From contig NC_092407.1 in assembly GCF_009017415.1 (NCBI RefSeq), positions 2,170,001 to 2,234,000 of the forward strand: a stretch of DNA of 64,000 bases, read 5' to 3'. Positions 11,828 through 22,485 of the stretch are shown here, in pieces. Each line of letters opens with the position of its first letter. Positions within the stretch are counted from its first letter, which is position 1. The DNA comes from Aspergillus flavus (lineage: Eukaryota; Ascomycota; Eurotiomycetes; Eurotiales; Aspergillaceae). The notes beneath the pieces are model-generated. The model did not search any database and was not told where the DNA came from. It saw only the letters and a program-made list of their open reading frames with translations. The translations under genes and the position numbers were made by a program.

Positions 11828-12471
11828 GATTGCTATGTTAGACCCAAATACAGTAGCAGTTCGGAGGAAGGAGGAAGAGGGTAATGTGGGGAGTAAAGAA
11901 AACCGGCGAGGGTCGAGAGCGTGGTGATGGATGAAAATTGCAGCTTGCGGGAACAGAGGCGATATGATAGCAGTTTGGGTCGGCCACTCAGTGGGGTTTG
12001 TTTCTTTTGTGCAGTGGAGTGAGTGCGTTGTAGGGCGGTGAAAGGCGTCCCCTCGACCTTTTTTTCTCGCTCTGAGTCACCGCCTCACCAGTTGACTCAA
12101 TTCAATTGAGATCTCCGAATGAGCGAGTGACTTCTATAGAATTGATTGGGAAACTTCTACCATTGACTGTTATCTGTTACTTGGGATTCATTGAGCGGCT
12201 CCTTCGCTGTAATACTATCATTGAATTCTTCTATTCTTTTCTCTAGCCCATGACGGATGATACCACTCGTCCCTCGCTTTCTCCCAAGATACTGGACGGC
12301 TGTTCTTATAGTCAAGCTGCAAGCAGAAAGAAAAGAAAGATTACGAGAGAGTTTGAAGGCGCTAAAAATCGTTTCTGACAAACATTTGGTTTTCTTTTAC
12401 ATGCTTCTCGTCTAACAACAAATCGTAGGGTATACAGGACAAACTGGAATAATCAACTGACATCCAAATGG
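11828..12471. other. eIF2 gamma promoter and MAK11 3' region
   Basis: 644 bp between two minus-strand genes. The eIF2 gamma side contains pyrimidine/purine-rich leader sequence and the TGAGTCA/TGACTCA pair at 12073-12099. The frame at 12157-12381 (minus) has no family signal and is not called. Confidence 0.5.
12073..12099. promoter_or_regulatory. Paired TGASTCA (Gcn4/CpcA, AP-1 type) sites
   Basis: TGAGTCA at 12073-12079 and TGACTCA at 12093-12099 lie 20 bp apart, about 250-270 bp upstream of the eIF2 gamma start codon. TGASTCA is the known target of Gcn4 and its Aspergillus counterpart CpcA. Binding here is inferred from sequence only. Confidence 0.5.
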
Positions 12472-14072
12472 TTAGGCATCACTTTCTTCACTCTCAGACT
12501 CGTTTTCCTCGTCACTGTCTAAGCCTTCAAATTCCTCTTCGGAATCTAGAAGGCTGGAGGGGTCCTCCGAAGGCAGCATCACAAATCCCTTAAGACAGGT
12601 AATCCGATTTCCGGTTTCATAAGCATTCAAAAATTTACCCACCTGAGGGGTTTTTGAAGCTTTCTCGTCTTTGGTTTTACTGGTCTTTCCACCCTTTCCC
12701 TTGCCGGCGAGGTCTTCTCCAGGTACATACCATACGCGTATAACGCCTTCGCTATTGCCCGTGACCACTAGGAAACCGTCCTGGGGGCCTGCTGTTTCAT
12801 TTTTCAAGCTTAAGATCTCGAAATCCTTAACTCTCCCCGGGAAACCAGATGCTTTGCCGCCAAGTTCAGCAACGGCTTCGGCGTAAGGGATAGGCGAATC
12901 ATCCTCATCCTGCGGCTTTTGCACTTTTTTGGTGGAGTAGAAGATAACCCTACCATCTTCTGTAGAGACAGCGAGTAGTTCGTCACCATCCTCAGCGGAT
13001 GGATCTTTGTTGATATACTTCATTTGATGGATCTTACTCCGAGGGCTTGGGAATATCCTGCAAATTGGGGTCGAATCCTGTGGACATGGTTAGACTCATG
13101 CATCATAGGCTGAAGGGTAAAAACACTCACAATTCCGAAGACAACAGCTCCCCACTCAAATGCAACAGCAAATTCCTCGCCCTTAGAGTCCCAGACAATC
13201 TTCCTTCCCTCACCAGTACTCCATTTGCCTTCTTTAACCGCCTGTAGAATCTCTCTACTGAAGTTCAACACACCAGCCTTCTTACCCGTGACCAGGTTCC
13301 AAAGCCTCATACATTTCTCACCCTTCCCCACGCTAAGCATCAGTTTCATACTGGGATGCACGGCGAAGTCATTGACACCAGACGGCGACCCTCCAGGAGG
13401 AGCTGTGTCTCCGCTGGGTCTCCCTTGAACTTTCGGGCGGGGAGCTTTAATGGTAGATACAACGGCAAAGTCGCGAGTCCGGGTGACGGAAATAGTATTG
13501 TCCTCCGAAGCAGCCAAAAGCTTCGAGCGTGAAGGGAAATGCAGAGCAGATATACTCGAAGAGTGATGTAGCAATGTGCCTAGCTCTCGGTTCTTCGGAT
13601 TCTCAAGGATTTTGTTCCCCGCGAGAGTCGGGATAGAGGGATACTGCTCGTTTACCTCAAGAGGGGCGGCCGACAAAGAATACAGTTTGATAGTCTCATC
13701 TGTTGCACCGCTCGCCAAAATAACCTTTGGCGAATCCTCGGTCGAATCTGCGTTTGGTCGAGGAGACAAAGCGAGGCAGCGGATGGCGGATGCATGAGCC
13801 TCAAACAAGAAGGTGTCAATGAATTGTACTGCGGACGAGTGAGCGGATGAATCCTTCTCCTCACTGGAAGAGAAGCAAGATGGGGGAATGGCAGCAGTGA
13901 AACCATGCAGCACCCGTTCATATGATCCAGTGATTATTTGCAAAGTGACGGCCGGTAAATCAACAGAGGATGAGGAAGGCTCATGACTGGTTGTTGATTT
14001 GACAACCTTTGAAGGTTGTTGGCTTGAGACTCGAGCGTCCTTGGTCGTTTCTTCTCTCTTGCGCTTGGCCAT
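12472..14072 (-). CDS. MAK11: MAK11/PAK1-inhibitor type WD40 ribosome-assembly factor
   Basis: Exons are 14072-13131 and 13077-12472, giving 515 residues (intron GTGAGT...CCACAG). After a basic, Ser-rich start (MAKRKREETTK) come WD-type blades: HASAIRCLALSP...LASGATDETIKLYS, LHHSSSISALHFPSRSKLLAASEDNTI, VNDFAVHPSMKLMLSVGKGEKCMRLWNLVTGKKAG, and a final ITCLKGFVML. The IHQMKYI segment at the exon junction fits the family. The C-terminus is acidic (SDEENESESEESDA). Mak11/PAK1IP1 works in the nucleolus in 60S assembly, upstream of Rlp24 loading. The length exceeds yeast Mak11 by some 45 residues because of inserted low-complexity loops. Another small WD40 protein is unlikely given the blade spacing. 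Confidence 0.82.
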
Positions 14073-14886
14073 GATCTAAAATCTTAAATGATAATGTTGG
14101 TTGGTGTTTCACCAATGACAAATGATTTTTTCAAGCTGTAGATATGAAAGCCGTACAAAAAAAGCGGGCAACTTTTTTTCTGCCAGACATTATCGAATGC
14201 ATTAGGCGGTGAGGGTGGAACTAGCAGGATCGTGCCTGAGGTGCCGAGATACTGAATGCGGCAATGATGGGTGAATGCAGGTGCTCTGGGGAACAAAGGA
14301 GGAAATGGAGGGAAGAAAAATATTGAAAAATAGAAAAATAAAGTATTATCATAATATTTGACCTTTATATTGATACTTTGATATTGTATTTTTTTTTACG
14401 CAGCAAAAGTCATAATAAATGTCTGTCCGAGTAACGCCTCCAAGGCAAGGGGGACTAAGTATGCCTTAGGCTCCCGCGAATGTATTTTCTTTCAAACTGG
14501 GTAGCATACCAGACTTGGGGGAGGACTTGGGCCCTTCTTTTTCGCTCGATAACAATACCATACCTACTTACCAGTGATCACTTTTGCGCGCTGTTCTGTT
14601 CCCGGAACCACACGCTCTCTTTACTTACACTCCCTTTCTGCTCCCCCGACCAACCAACCAAAAACTCTCTCCATACTACCCGTGCAAAAGTCTCATCACT
14701 ACTAACACCCCCAAAAATCCCTTCAAATCTAATCTTCGCGCGTCTTGATACTCTGCATCCCATAACAACACAACCACGCCCTTTCCATCATTTCTGAGCG
14801 ATTTTTTCCACCTGGATGACTTCGCTCAACCCACTCCTTTTTAATTTAGCGCGTTAATCGGATGCTGTGTTCCCGAAATAGACTCG
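14073..14886. other. Divergent promoter region MAK11 / VID21
   Basis: 814 bp. The VID21 side is rich in pyrimidines (14580-14800), usual for a fungal 5' leader. The AT-rich stretch 14310-14400 lies in the middle. No gene is called; the frame 14480-14797 is low-complexity. Confidence 0.5.
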
Positions 14887-17800
14887 ATGCTCCGCGAAGA
14901 GCTCCTTCGGTCTAAGAACGATGAGATCGCGTAAGTAATAATTATCTCCCAGCGATCCATTCTATTCTACCGGCTCATGCGATATCGAATTATCGCTCAC
15001 TTTTAATTTTCAGACGTTGTTTGTTGTCGCGGAAGCGCAAACTGAGCGAGCTCTACTTTGCGACCGTAGGCTTCGCGGGCGCGACCGAGAACCCGTCCGC
15101 GGACTCGCTATACCATCAGAAAGAACAGGCGTTCCTCGACGCCAACGATCTTTCCAAGTAAGTCTTAGAATCACTACTCCCTTCGAACACCTCTATTTCC
15201 TTTTCTTTCCCCCCCCTATCATCTTTCGAACCTCATCTTGGTTTAATTCTTGTATTTTATTTATAATCTTTCTTTCTTTTCGTCAATATGTTCAATCATA
15301 TGTAATACTCTATACTTTAATTGGTCGCAATTGCTGATCGACTTCTGAAGAGGTCGCTATTTCGATGAGGCCACCCTTCCACCCTTGCCTAATTATGCAG
15401 AGATTCTATCGCGCAAGTACCAGGAAGCTGTCCAGTCACGTCCGGAACCATCGAAAGCTTCCAATGCCATTCCTATCAGTCCTCCGGCGGGTGGAGAAGC
15501 TGTTGTTGCTCAGACTGCTCCTGATGCTGGCAAGAAAACATCACTGCCCCGGCCGCTACCGGAACAGAAGCCTCCTGGCACCGTACTACAACAGCAGCAA
15601 CAGGAAATCCAAGTCCCTACTCAGCCTGCGCCTGGCGTTACTCCCGAAGGCTTGCCAGGTCTTGATGCATCCACCCCAGTCGCTGCACCCCCGACCGAAT
15701 CTCCAGCCCCTGAGCAAAAGGTAATATCTGCAGTGCCAGGAACGCCCAAGAGCAGCCAAGGCCATGATTCTACAGAAGTTAGTATCTCACCGAGCCAGGC
15801 CAAGCCGACAACAACGACTGGGGTTTCTTCCGCGCCCACTGACGTGTCGTCTGTCCAGAAGAAACCTGATGAACGGCCATCTCTCGTGCTCAGCCGAGTG
15901 GCTCATCGCAACGAACAACCACTTTCTCCCGTGTCTTCTGCCGGTCCTTATTCCAACAATACTCCTGTTCCGGTTGCTGTATCACCAGAGACGAGTCCTG
16001 CCGAGGAGGGACCTGATCCCACCGATAAGATTGTACCAAGCCCCAAACCGGAGGAACCTACACAAGCACCCCCAATCCTGGTCCCATCCACACCAGATGA
16101 ACAGCTTCGATTAGAAGAGGCGCAATCACTTCGCCAAAGCTCGCTTGTCGCAAAGAACACAATCGGGGATAGTGGTACCAACGAGCCTTCGACAAATGAA
16201 GTGCTCCAGGAGAGCGTTGCGGCACCGACAGATCTCGAGGCTTCGCTGAAAGAGGAACAAGTCTCGGTAGCTACACCCCTAGCGCCGGAGTCAAAGAAGC
16301 CTGATGGAGTGGTCCAACTTGCAGAGGATGACGGGCCGCCTCCGTCACATCAAGCTGAACAGGTCCAACCTTCGAATGCGATAGAACCTAAGGTATTGCC
16401 TCCAGCAACTTCGGCACAAAAGAAGGTCACGCAAACTGTTTCTGGGCCTGCACAGCCCGAAAGAATGACAACCAGAGTCTCTTCCGGTGCCATTCGGCAT
16501 AAATCTGTTTCTGAAATCCTCGGCGAAGCCCCAAAACCGGTGGTGGCCCAACCCGATAAAGCCTCTGCTACTGACAAACCCGCAGATACGGCACGAGCTG
16601 TATCCAAGGCTCCCAGTGACTCGGCAGCAAGATTAAGCTTCAAGGACAGAAAGGCACGGGAAAGAGAGAGGAGCAAACTCTCCACAGTTGTTTTTCCAAA
16701 ACAGCAGCAGCAGCAACTGCAAGACCAAGCCGACTCCATGGATCTTGTCCGCCAGCACACAGGTGATTTAGCGAAGTTGAATGAGGAAAGGGATTATCTC
16801 TTCACCTTGTTTCAGAGCAAGGCTTATAGCCCTCCTCGAGGCACAAGCCTCAGTACTCTCCTTGCCTCAGCTCATAAAACCTTAACCACGGCAAATCATC
16901 ACCTTGAATATCAGGAGCAGATGGACTGTCGCACCCTTCGCCGCATCTATCAGCTTCAAAATGCAAATCGGTGGCCATTGCGCCAAATGAAGCGCTCAGC
17001 AGAGCCTCCTCGTCAAGGCACGCACTGGGATGTTCTTTTGGATCACATGAAGTGGATGCGTACTGATTTCCGCGAAGAACGGAAGTGGAAGATCGCAGCA
17101 GCAAAAAGTTGCGCAGATTGGTGCGCCGAATACGTCAACAGCCAGCCGGAGCATAGGTCGTTGCTTCGTGTGCATTCTAGAATTCCACCACTCAAATTAG
17201 TGAAGAAGGTCGAACCTGATACTAACATGATGTCGCCTCCAGAGGAGACAGGGGATGAAATGCTGGGATTGTCTCACCCGACTCCAGACCTAGTACCTTC
17301 AACAGAAGAAGACTCAGTTAGCGAGGGATATAATGATGAGCCACGTCATGATTTACATGATACGGTTGCTCCTGCCGCAATATTCTCCCTTAGTTCAGAT
17401 GAATTTACATTCTCGCTAGATATGACGCCGGCAGCTCAAAAGCTTCTGGATGAACTTCCGGTCTACTCTCCAGTTGGGATTGCTCCAGAAACTAATCTAC
17501 CGACATTCAAAGAACCTCCGGATGCTGTGTGGAAGACTGAGATTCTACCCGTCTCAAAATATGCTTCTGGGAAGATAGCATTCCTTGATGATGAACCGCC
17601 ACGAAAACGTAGTCGCTATGATTATTCGCAGTATCAATCCGATCCAGAGCAAGGGTTGTTGGACCTGCCGCCAGAGCAGACAAATGTTGCCCTCTTCCGA
17701 CCCGAGAACAAGCACATACGTGATCGTATTCACCCGGGGCATACATTTAGGCCCCCGACTGAATACCCTATGCCTTCTGTTGGATTCTTTGAGTCCCGCC

Positions 17801-19669
17801 AGTCGTCTCAGTGGACATACGCAGAGGATGATGAATTACGCCGTCTTGTAAAGGAGTACTCTTACAACTGGTCTTTGATCTCCAGCTGTTTGACTCCTTC
17901 GTCGCAATTCACCTCTGGAGCGGAGAGGCGAACTCCCTGGGAATGCTTTGAACGCTGGATCGGTCTGGAGGGGCTGCCTGCGGATATGTCGAAGACGCAA
18001 TACTTTAGGGCTTACCATCAAAGGCTGGAGACTGCACAGCGTACTGTTCTAGCGCAGCAGCAAGCAGCCCAGCAACAGCAACAACAGCAACAGCAGCAGC
18101 AGCAGCAGCAGCAAGGCAATAACAACCCACAGTCGTTACCTCCGGTCCGTAGGCGAACCACACAACCTGTCCGGGTTGACCGGAGACGGTCCTCGAAGCA
18201 TCTGGCTTTGCTCGATGCCATGCGCAAGTTGGCCAAGAAGCGGGAGACGATGCTTCAAAAGCAACAACACGGTGAGGAACAAAGAGGTTGACAATCTAAT
18301 ATGCGCCATACTAACGCTTTCTCAGCTTCTCAACTAGCATCACTGAGAAAAGTCAACGAGGCAAACCAGCCAAAACCCCCTATCTCGACGCCTGCCGAGT
18401 TTAGTCGTCTCAAGTATGAGCGGGAGTTAAAACTGCAGGAGAGGCAAGAACAATACCGGCAGCAGATGATAGCCACACAGAGGGTAAGCTTCTATCCCAT
18501 GCACGAAATTCGGATTATTGCTAACGGGATTTCACAAGGCAAACTTGGCAGCTCAGCGTGCTGGGCAAATGCCTAACCAGCAGCCAATGATGAATGCCCC
18601 TGGTCGAACTCCAAATGCCATGCCTCAAAACCCTGGAACTCCCTCTATGCCCACCAGTACTCCTAATGGGATGCCTAACGGTTTACCGAATGGAATGCCG
18701 AATGGGATACCGCCTGGCGTTGGTGCCAACCAGGGACGGCCCCATATGCAAGCAATGCCTAATAGCGGACCTGTGAATGGCCACATGCCCCCTAATCCCA
18801 TGGCCATGAAAATGATGCCACAGTCCGGAATGCAACAAACAACTGCCACCAGACCTGGAATGCCAATGCAAACGACCCCAGACAACACTCGGGTCATCCG
18901 GGAAGCTAACCGTCTCCAAGAGCAACAACGGCTTTTACAATCTAGGCAGCAACAGCAGAACCCGCAACCTCAACCTCAGCAACCCCAGCAGCAATTTCAC
19001 AATCAGCAACAGTTTGTGGGCCAGGGTTCTCATTCCCCGAATATGAATGTACCCAATGTTAATGGGACACCGAACAATCCCGCCATGATGGCGGCTCTCC
19101 AGGCTGGGGGTGGTATGCAAAGCCCATCTTTCCACAACGCTACTCCCCAAGGAGTCTCTACCCCCTCACCCCGTATGGGACAGCCTAATCTGTTGTCGAG
19201 TGGAGTTGTACCGACCATTAGCAGCTTGCAAAATCAAATCCAGAGAACGCATCCGGGTATGTCCGCAGAGCAAGTGAATAAATTGGCCACCGAGCGATTG
19301 CATCAGTATCAGCAGCAGAGAATGTCTCAGGTCGCCATGAATGCAGCCGCTGGGAATATTGGAGCCGTCCAGGCTAATTATCAAATGTCGCAAGATGGAA
19401 ACTTTCAATCTCCTCAGAACGGCATGAATGGTGGCCCCGGGATACAGATGCCTCAAACGCAAGGGTACTCGCCTATGATGCGGGTTCCTCAAACTGCTCA
19501 ACAGAATCGGGTGGGCGTTGGAAACTCGCCGGCCATGAATGGGGCTGTCCCTCAACCAAGTCGCAGCGCAACACCGCAGACTCAACGCAGTGGCAGTGTC
19601 CAGGGTGGTCCCATGCCACCTTCGAACAAGAGTCCGAACCCTCCACAAGCTCAAACCGCTAGCAGCTAA
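14887..19669 (+). CDS. VID21: NuA4 histone acetyltransferase scaffold VID21/EAF1 (HSA + SANT)
   Basis: Exons are 14887-14930, 15014-15157, 15351-18271, 18326-18483 and 18539-19669, which join in frame to 1465 residues. The conserved start reads MLREELLRSKNDEIARC, then RKRKLSELYFATVGF. A long disordered Pro/Ser-rich stretch follows. The HSA domain lies near residues 620-665 (THWDVLLDHMKWMRTDFREE) and the SANT/Myb domain near 884-960 (WTYAEDDELRRLVKEYSYNW). A pure poly-Gln tract lies near residues 966-984 and a Gln/Asn/Met/Pro-rich tail with MPNG repeats ends the protein. Eaf1 is the platform subunit unique to NuA4; its HSA domain binds actin and Arp4. The microsatellite-like CAG/CAA run (about 18056-18114) is likely to vary between strains. 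Confidence 0.93.
18056..18114 (+). repeat. CAG/CAA repeat coding poly-Gln in VID21
   Basis: A near-uninterrupted series of CAG and CAA codons just after the SANT domain gives about 19 glutamines, broken once by Ala-Ala. Such trinucleotide runs are prone to length change. Confidence 0.85.
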
Positions 19670-20436
19670 GCTCCTTAAGCTTCAGAAGCCCTGGTGGTTG
19701 GCTGGTCTTACCTACTGCACTTGTCCCTTTAATCTTCGTTTGTAAATATTTCTGACCTCTAGCTCTTTATTGATTCCCCATACCCTCCGCCCCATGTCCT
19801 TTTAGCCTTTCTAACAACCGCGTGCAATATTATGCTACCTTCCATACCCCTTCACCTCGCTTCTTTTTCATCACTCCTATTTTTTAACCACCTTTTACTA
19901 CCCTGCCCCGCGTGACGTTCTCCCAAACTCTCACACCTCTACCTTCTAGCATTGACTTTGGTATCATGCATTGGCATACGATTCACGATTGGCTGGAAGC
20001 ATATCCAAGCCACGATTCTGCTTCGTACCCTGTTTTCCCCATTTTGTACTACATGTATTGATAAGACGGATACGAAAGTACACATACGTACTTGGACATT
20101 TGGTTGGCATGGGTGAAATACAATATCTAGAAAGACATCAATGACTATGACTGTACGACCACGAGTTTCATCTCACTTTCAACGATAGCTTCCATCGATA
20201 GATCAATCAAGTAATCAGTCCAAGAGCACCTGACTTCCGAAACGGGAACAAAGCTAAGCGCGCGCTTAAAAAGTGGCATCGCCACCCATACCGCTTTCTT
20301 TAGGGATGCGACCGTCCAAGCTGAATCTTACTCAATAATCTTCGTGCGGAAGATCCAAGTCACGGTTTGCGTCCTATCTGGCATGGGTCTACGTCATTTT
20401 ACTTAACTGTCGCGATCGAAATCAAGACTCAAAACA
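19670..20436. other. Intergenic region between VID21 and SPP2
   Basis: 767 bp. The first half is pyrimidine-rich and fits the VID21 3' UTR. The second half is the SPP2 promoter and includes a perfect 14-bp palindrome. No gene or RNA is seen. Confidence 0.5.
20255..20268. repeat. Perfect 14-bp palindrome TAAGCGCGCGCTTA
   Basis: The sequence equals its own reverse complement and lies about 170 bp upstream of the SPP2 start codon. It could be a dimeric-factor site; no factor is assigned. Confidence 0.45.
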
Positions 20437-22017
20437 ATGTCTCCACACCCGTCGCGGGACAGCCACGAGCGGTCCCAAGGCTCGTCGAAGCCTTTCTCAT
20501 TATCGTTAGGCGGAGGATCATCAGCTTCCAATGGACAGACAAAGAAAGCTTCATTTAATCTCCAAAGATCTACTCGGGGGACGGGAGCCCCAGGTCGAAC
20601 GCTTGCGCGCCGACCTCATCATCTGCATGACGACGATGAATCCGACGAAGAAGAAAGAGCGCCAATGCATGAAGCCGTCACAGAATTTGATACAGAAACA
20701 GGAACCGCCGTATCTGCAGATAAAAAGGATGAAAAGCGCGAGCTAGTTATACCGGTCGCGAGCAACAATAATTGGCGGAATCGGCCCGGCGTGAGCCAGA
20801 AACCTAAGGGAAAGAACCTGCTCCCAAAGGAGGTCCAAGCGATACAGGAAGCTGCTAAGAGAGGCGAGATCGCCGGGGAGAATACAGAGACGGATAGCCC
20901 GAGCATGGCCTACGGTCTTAGCTTTGCGCAGCAGCGGAGAACGGAGCAACATGCCGAGGACGAGGCGGACGATAAGCCGATGGAAGATGCAGAGCCTGTT
21001 AACGAGGAGGAACAGAAGCCACTTACACAAGATGAGATCGCGCTTCGTGCGCTTATTCGTGAGAGTAAAGGCGAGACGGAGGGACGGTCGGACCTTATCA
21101 TTGAGTCTAGACCGGTGGACGGGGAGGAAGATGGGACTGGGGGACGCTACGATGAGGGAACCTCGTTCCGGGCTGATATTGCTTCTCGGCCCGAGTCAGC
21201 GACACTAGATCAGTATAATGCGATTCCTGTGGAAGAATTCGGTGCCGCTTTACTCCGAGGAATGGGCTGGAAAGAAGGCCAGGCTGTTGGAAAGGGGAAA
21301 TATGGCTCCTCCGCTGTTCTTGATAAACCCCGGATTCCTGAGCGTCGGCCAGGCTTTCTAGGTATCGGGGCGAAGGACGCATCGGGAGGTAAGGGGGCAG
21401 AGGCAGAGCTTGGTGCTTGGGGAAAGGCTGCAATGCGTAAAGGAGCTAGGAAAAGCGGTAAAGAAGGCGAGACCAGCACAGAAGGTGTTTATATGCCGAT
21501 TATGATGCGGAATAAGAAGACAGGCGAGTCCATAACGGAGGAGGAACTTGCAGTCTTGCAGAAAGAGGGAAAGTCAAAGAAAGATGATGAATGGAAAGAA
21601 CGGAGGGATCGCAACCTTGAGAGGAGTGGACGTGACAAAGACCGGGATAGGGATTACCGGCGCCGTGATTACGAACGAGACGATGATGATCGTTATGACA
21701 GGCGAAAAACGGGGTCCCCCAGGAGAGACAGAAGTCATTCAAGACGACGAAGATATGATGATGATGATGGTGACAGTAAGGATGACCGGTCCTACCGGGA
21801 TAGAGATCGTGACCGTGAACGTCGTCGCGACCGCGAGCGCGATCGCAGCCGTGAGCGGGAAAAGGATAGAGAACGGAGCCGAAGGTACCGGGATGATGAT
21901 CGCTATAGTTCCAGCAGACACTCGTCCAATACATCAAGCAGACATGGTCGAGATCGTGACCGGGATCGAGATAGTGATCGTGACTCTTACCGGAGACGGA
22001 GGCATGATGACAGGTGA
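20437..22017 (+). CDS. SPP2: Pre-mRNA splicing factor SPP2 (G-patch protein)
   Basis: Single exon, 526 residues. The Spp2/GPKOW-type G-patch lies at about residues 264-310: VEEFGAALLRGMGWKEGQAV, followed by RRPGFLGIG. Spp2 recruits and activates the DEAH helicase Prp2 at the spliceosome before step one. The N-terminal half carries fungal Spp2-like segments such as SFNLQRSTR near residue 39 and SYGLSF-like MAYGLSFAQQRR near 158. The last 150 residues are an extended Arg/Asp/Glu repeat (RDRDRDRE-type), typical of splicing proteins and much longer than in yeast Spp2 (185 residues). No intron is evident. Confidence 0.9.
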   Translation: MSPHPSRDSHERSQGSSKPFSLSLGGGSSASNGQTKKASFNLQRSTRGTGAPGRTLARRPHHLHDDDESDEEERAPMHEAVTEFDTETGTAVSADKKDEKRELVIPVASNNNWRNRPGVSQKPKGKNLLPKEVQAIQEAAKRGEIAGENTETDSPSMAYGLSFAQQRRTEQHAEDEADDKPMEDAEPVNEEEQKPLTQDEIALRALIRESKGETEGRSDLIIESRPVDGEEDGTGGRYDEGTSFRADIASRPESATLDQYNAIPVEEFGAALLRGMGWKEGQAVGKGKYGSSAVLDKPRIPERRPGFLGIGAKDASGGKGAEAELGAWGKAAMRKGARKSGKEGETSTEGVYMPIMMRNKKTGESITEEELAVLQKEGKSKKDDEWKERRDRNLERSGRDKDRDRDYRRRDYERDDDDRYDRRKTGSPRRDRSHSRRRRYDDDDGDSKDDRSYRDRDRDRERRRDRERDRSREREKDRERSRRYRDDDRYSSSRHSSNTSSRHGRDRDRDRDSDRDSYRRRRHDDR

Positions 22018-22485
22018 TATTCCCGGTCTGCGATATGGTCGAAACCCTCATTCATAGAATTGTTGATATACAAATGTATTAGATACCTTGCTTGATACCA
22101 CTACCACTGGCATTGCGGCTTAGAGTGATATGAGATTTTATCCTATGTGAAAACGGCGTAATGGTTTGTCTCCGATCCTGAGTACCAGTGACCATGGTAT
22201 GGTATGTACCTTGTAAGTCGTACCTGATATGGAGGGAAACGAGTAGTAACTGGACCTAGGAGATGGTATACAAGACTACGTACTGTGAAGTAATTTTTAG
22301 GAAGTACCAATTACCGGCAACAAAAGGTCGCCCGTGAGAAGACTTTTAAACACACTTTCCTCCAATAACGTATCAGATGTAAATGCAACAGTGCTCCAAG
22401 AGAATGCGCCGACATATCACAATATTCCAAACACACAAGTCATTTTCTCTATCTGTACATATACTCGTTGACAAGAGTGCAATCT
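22018..22485. other. Convergent 3' region SPP2 / UTP13
   Basis: 468 bp between two stop codons; presumably both 3' UTRs. I see nothing else. Confidence 0.5.
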
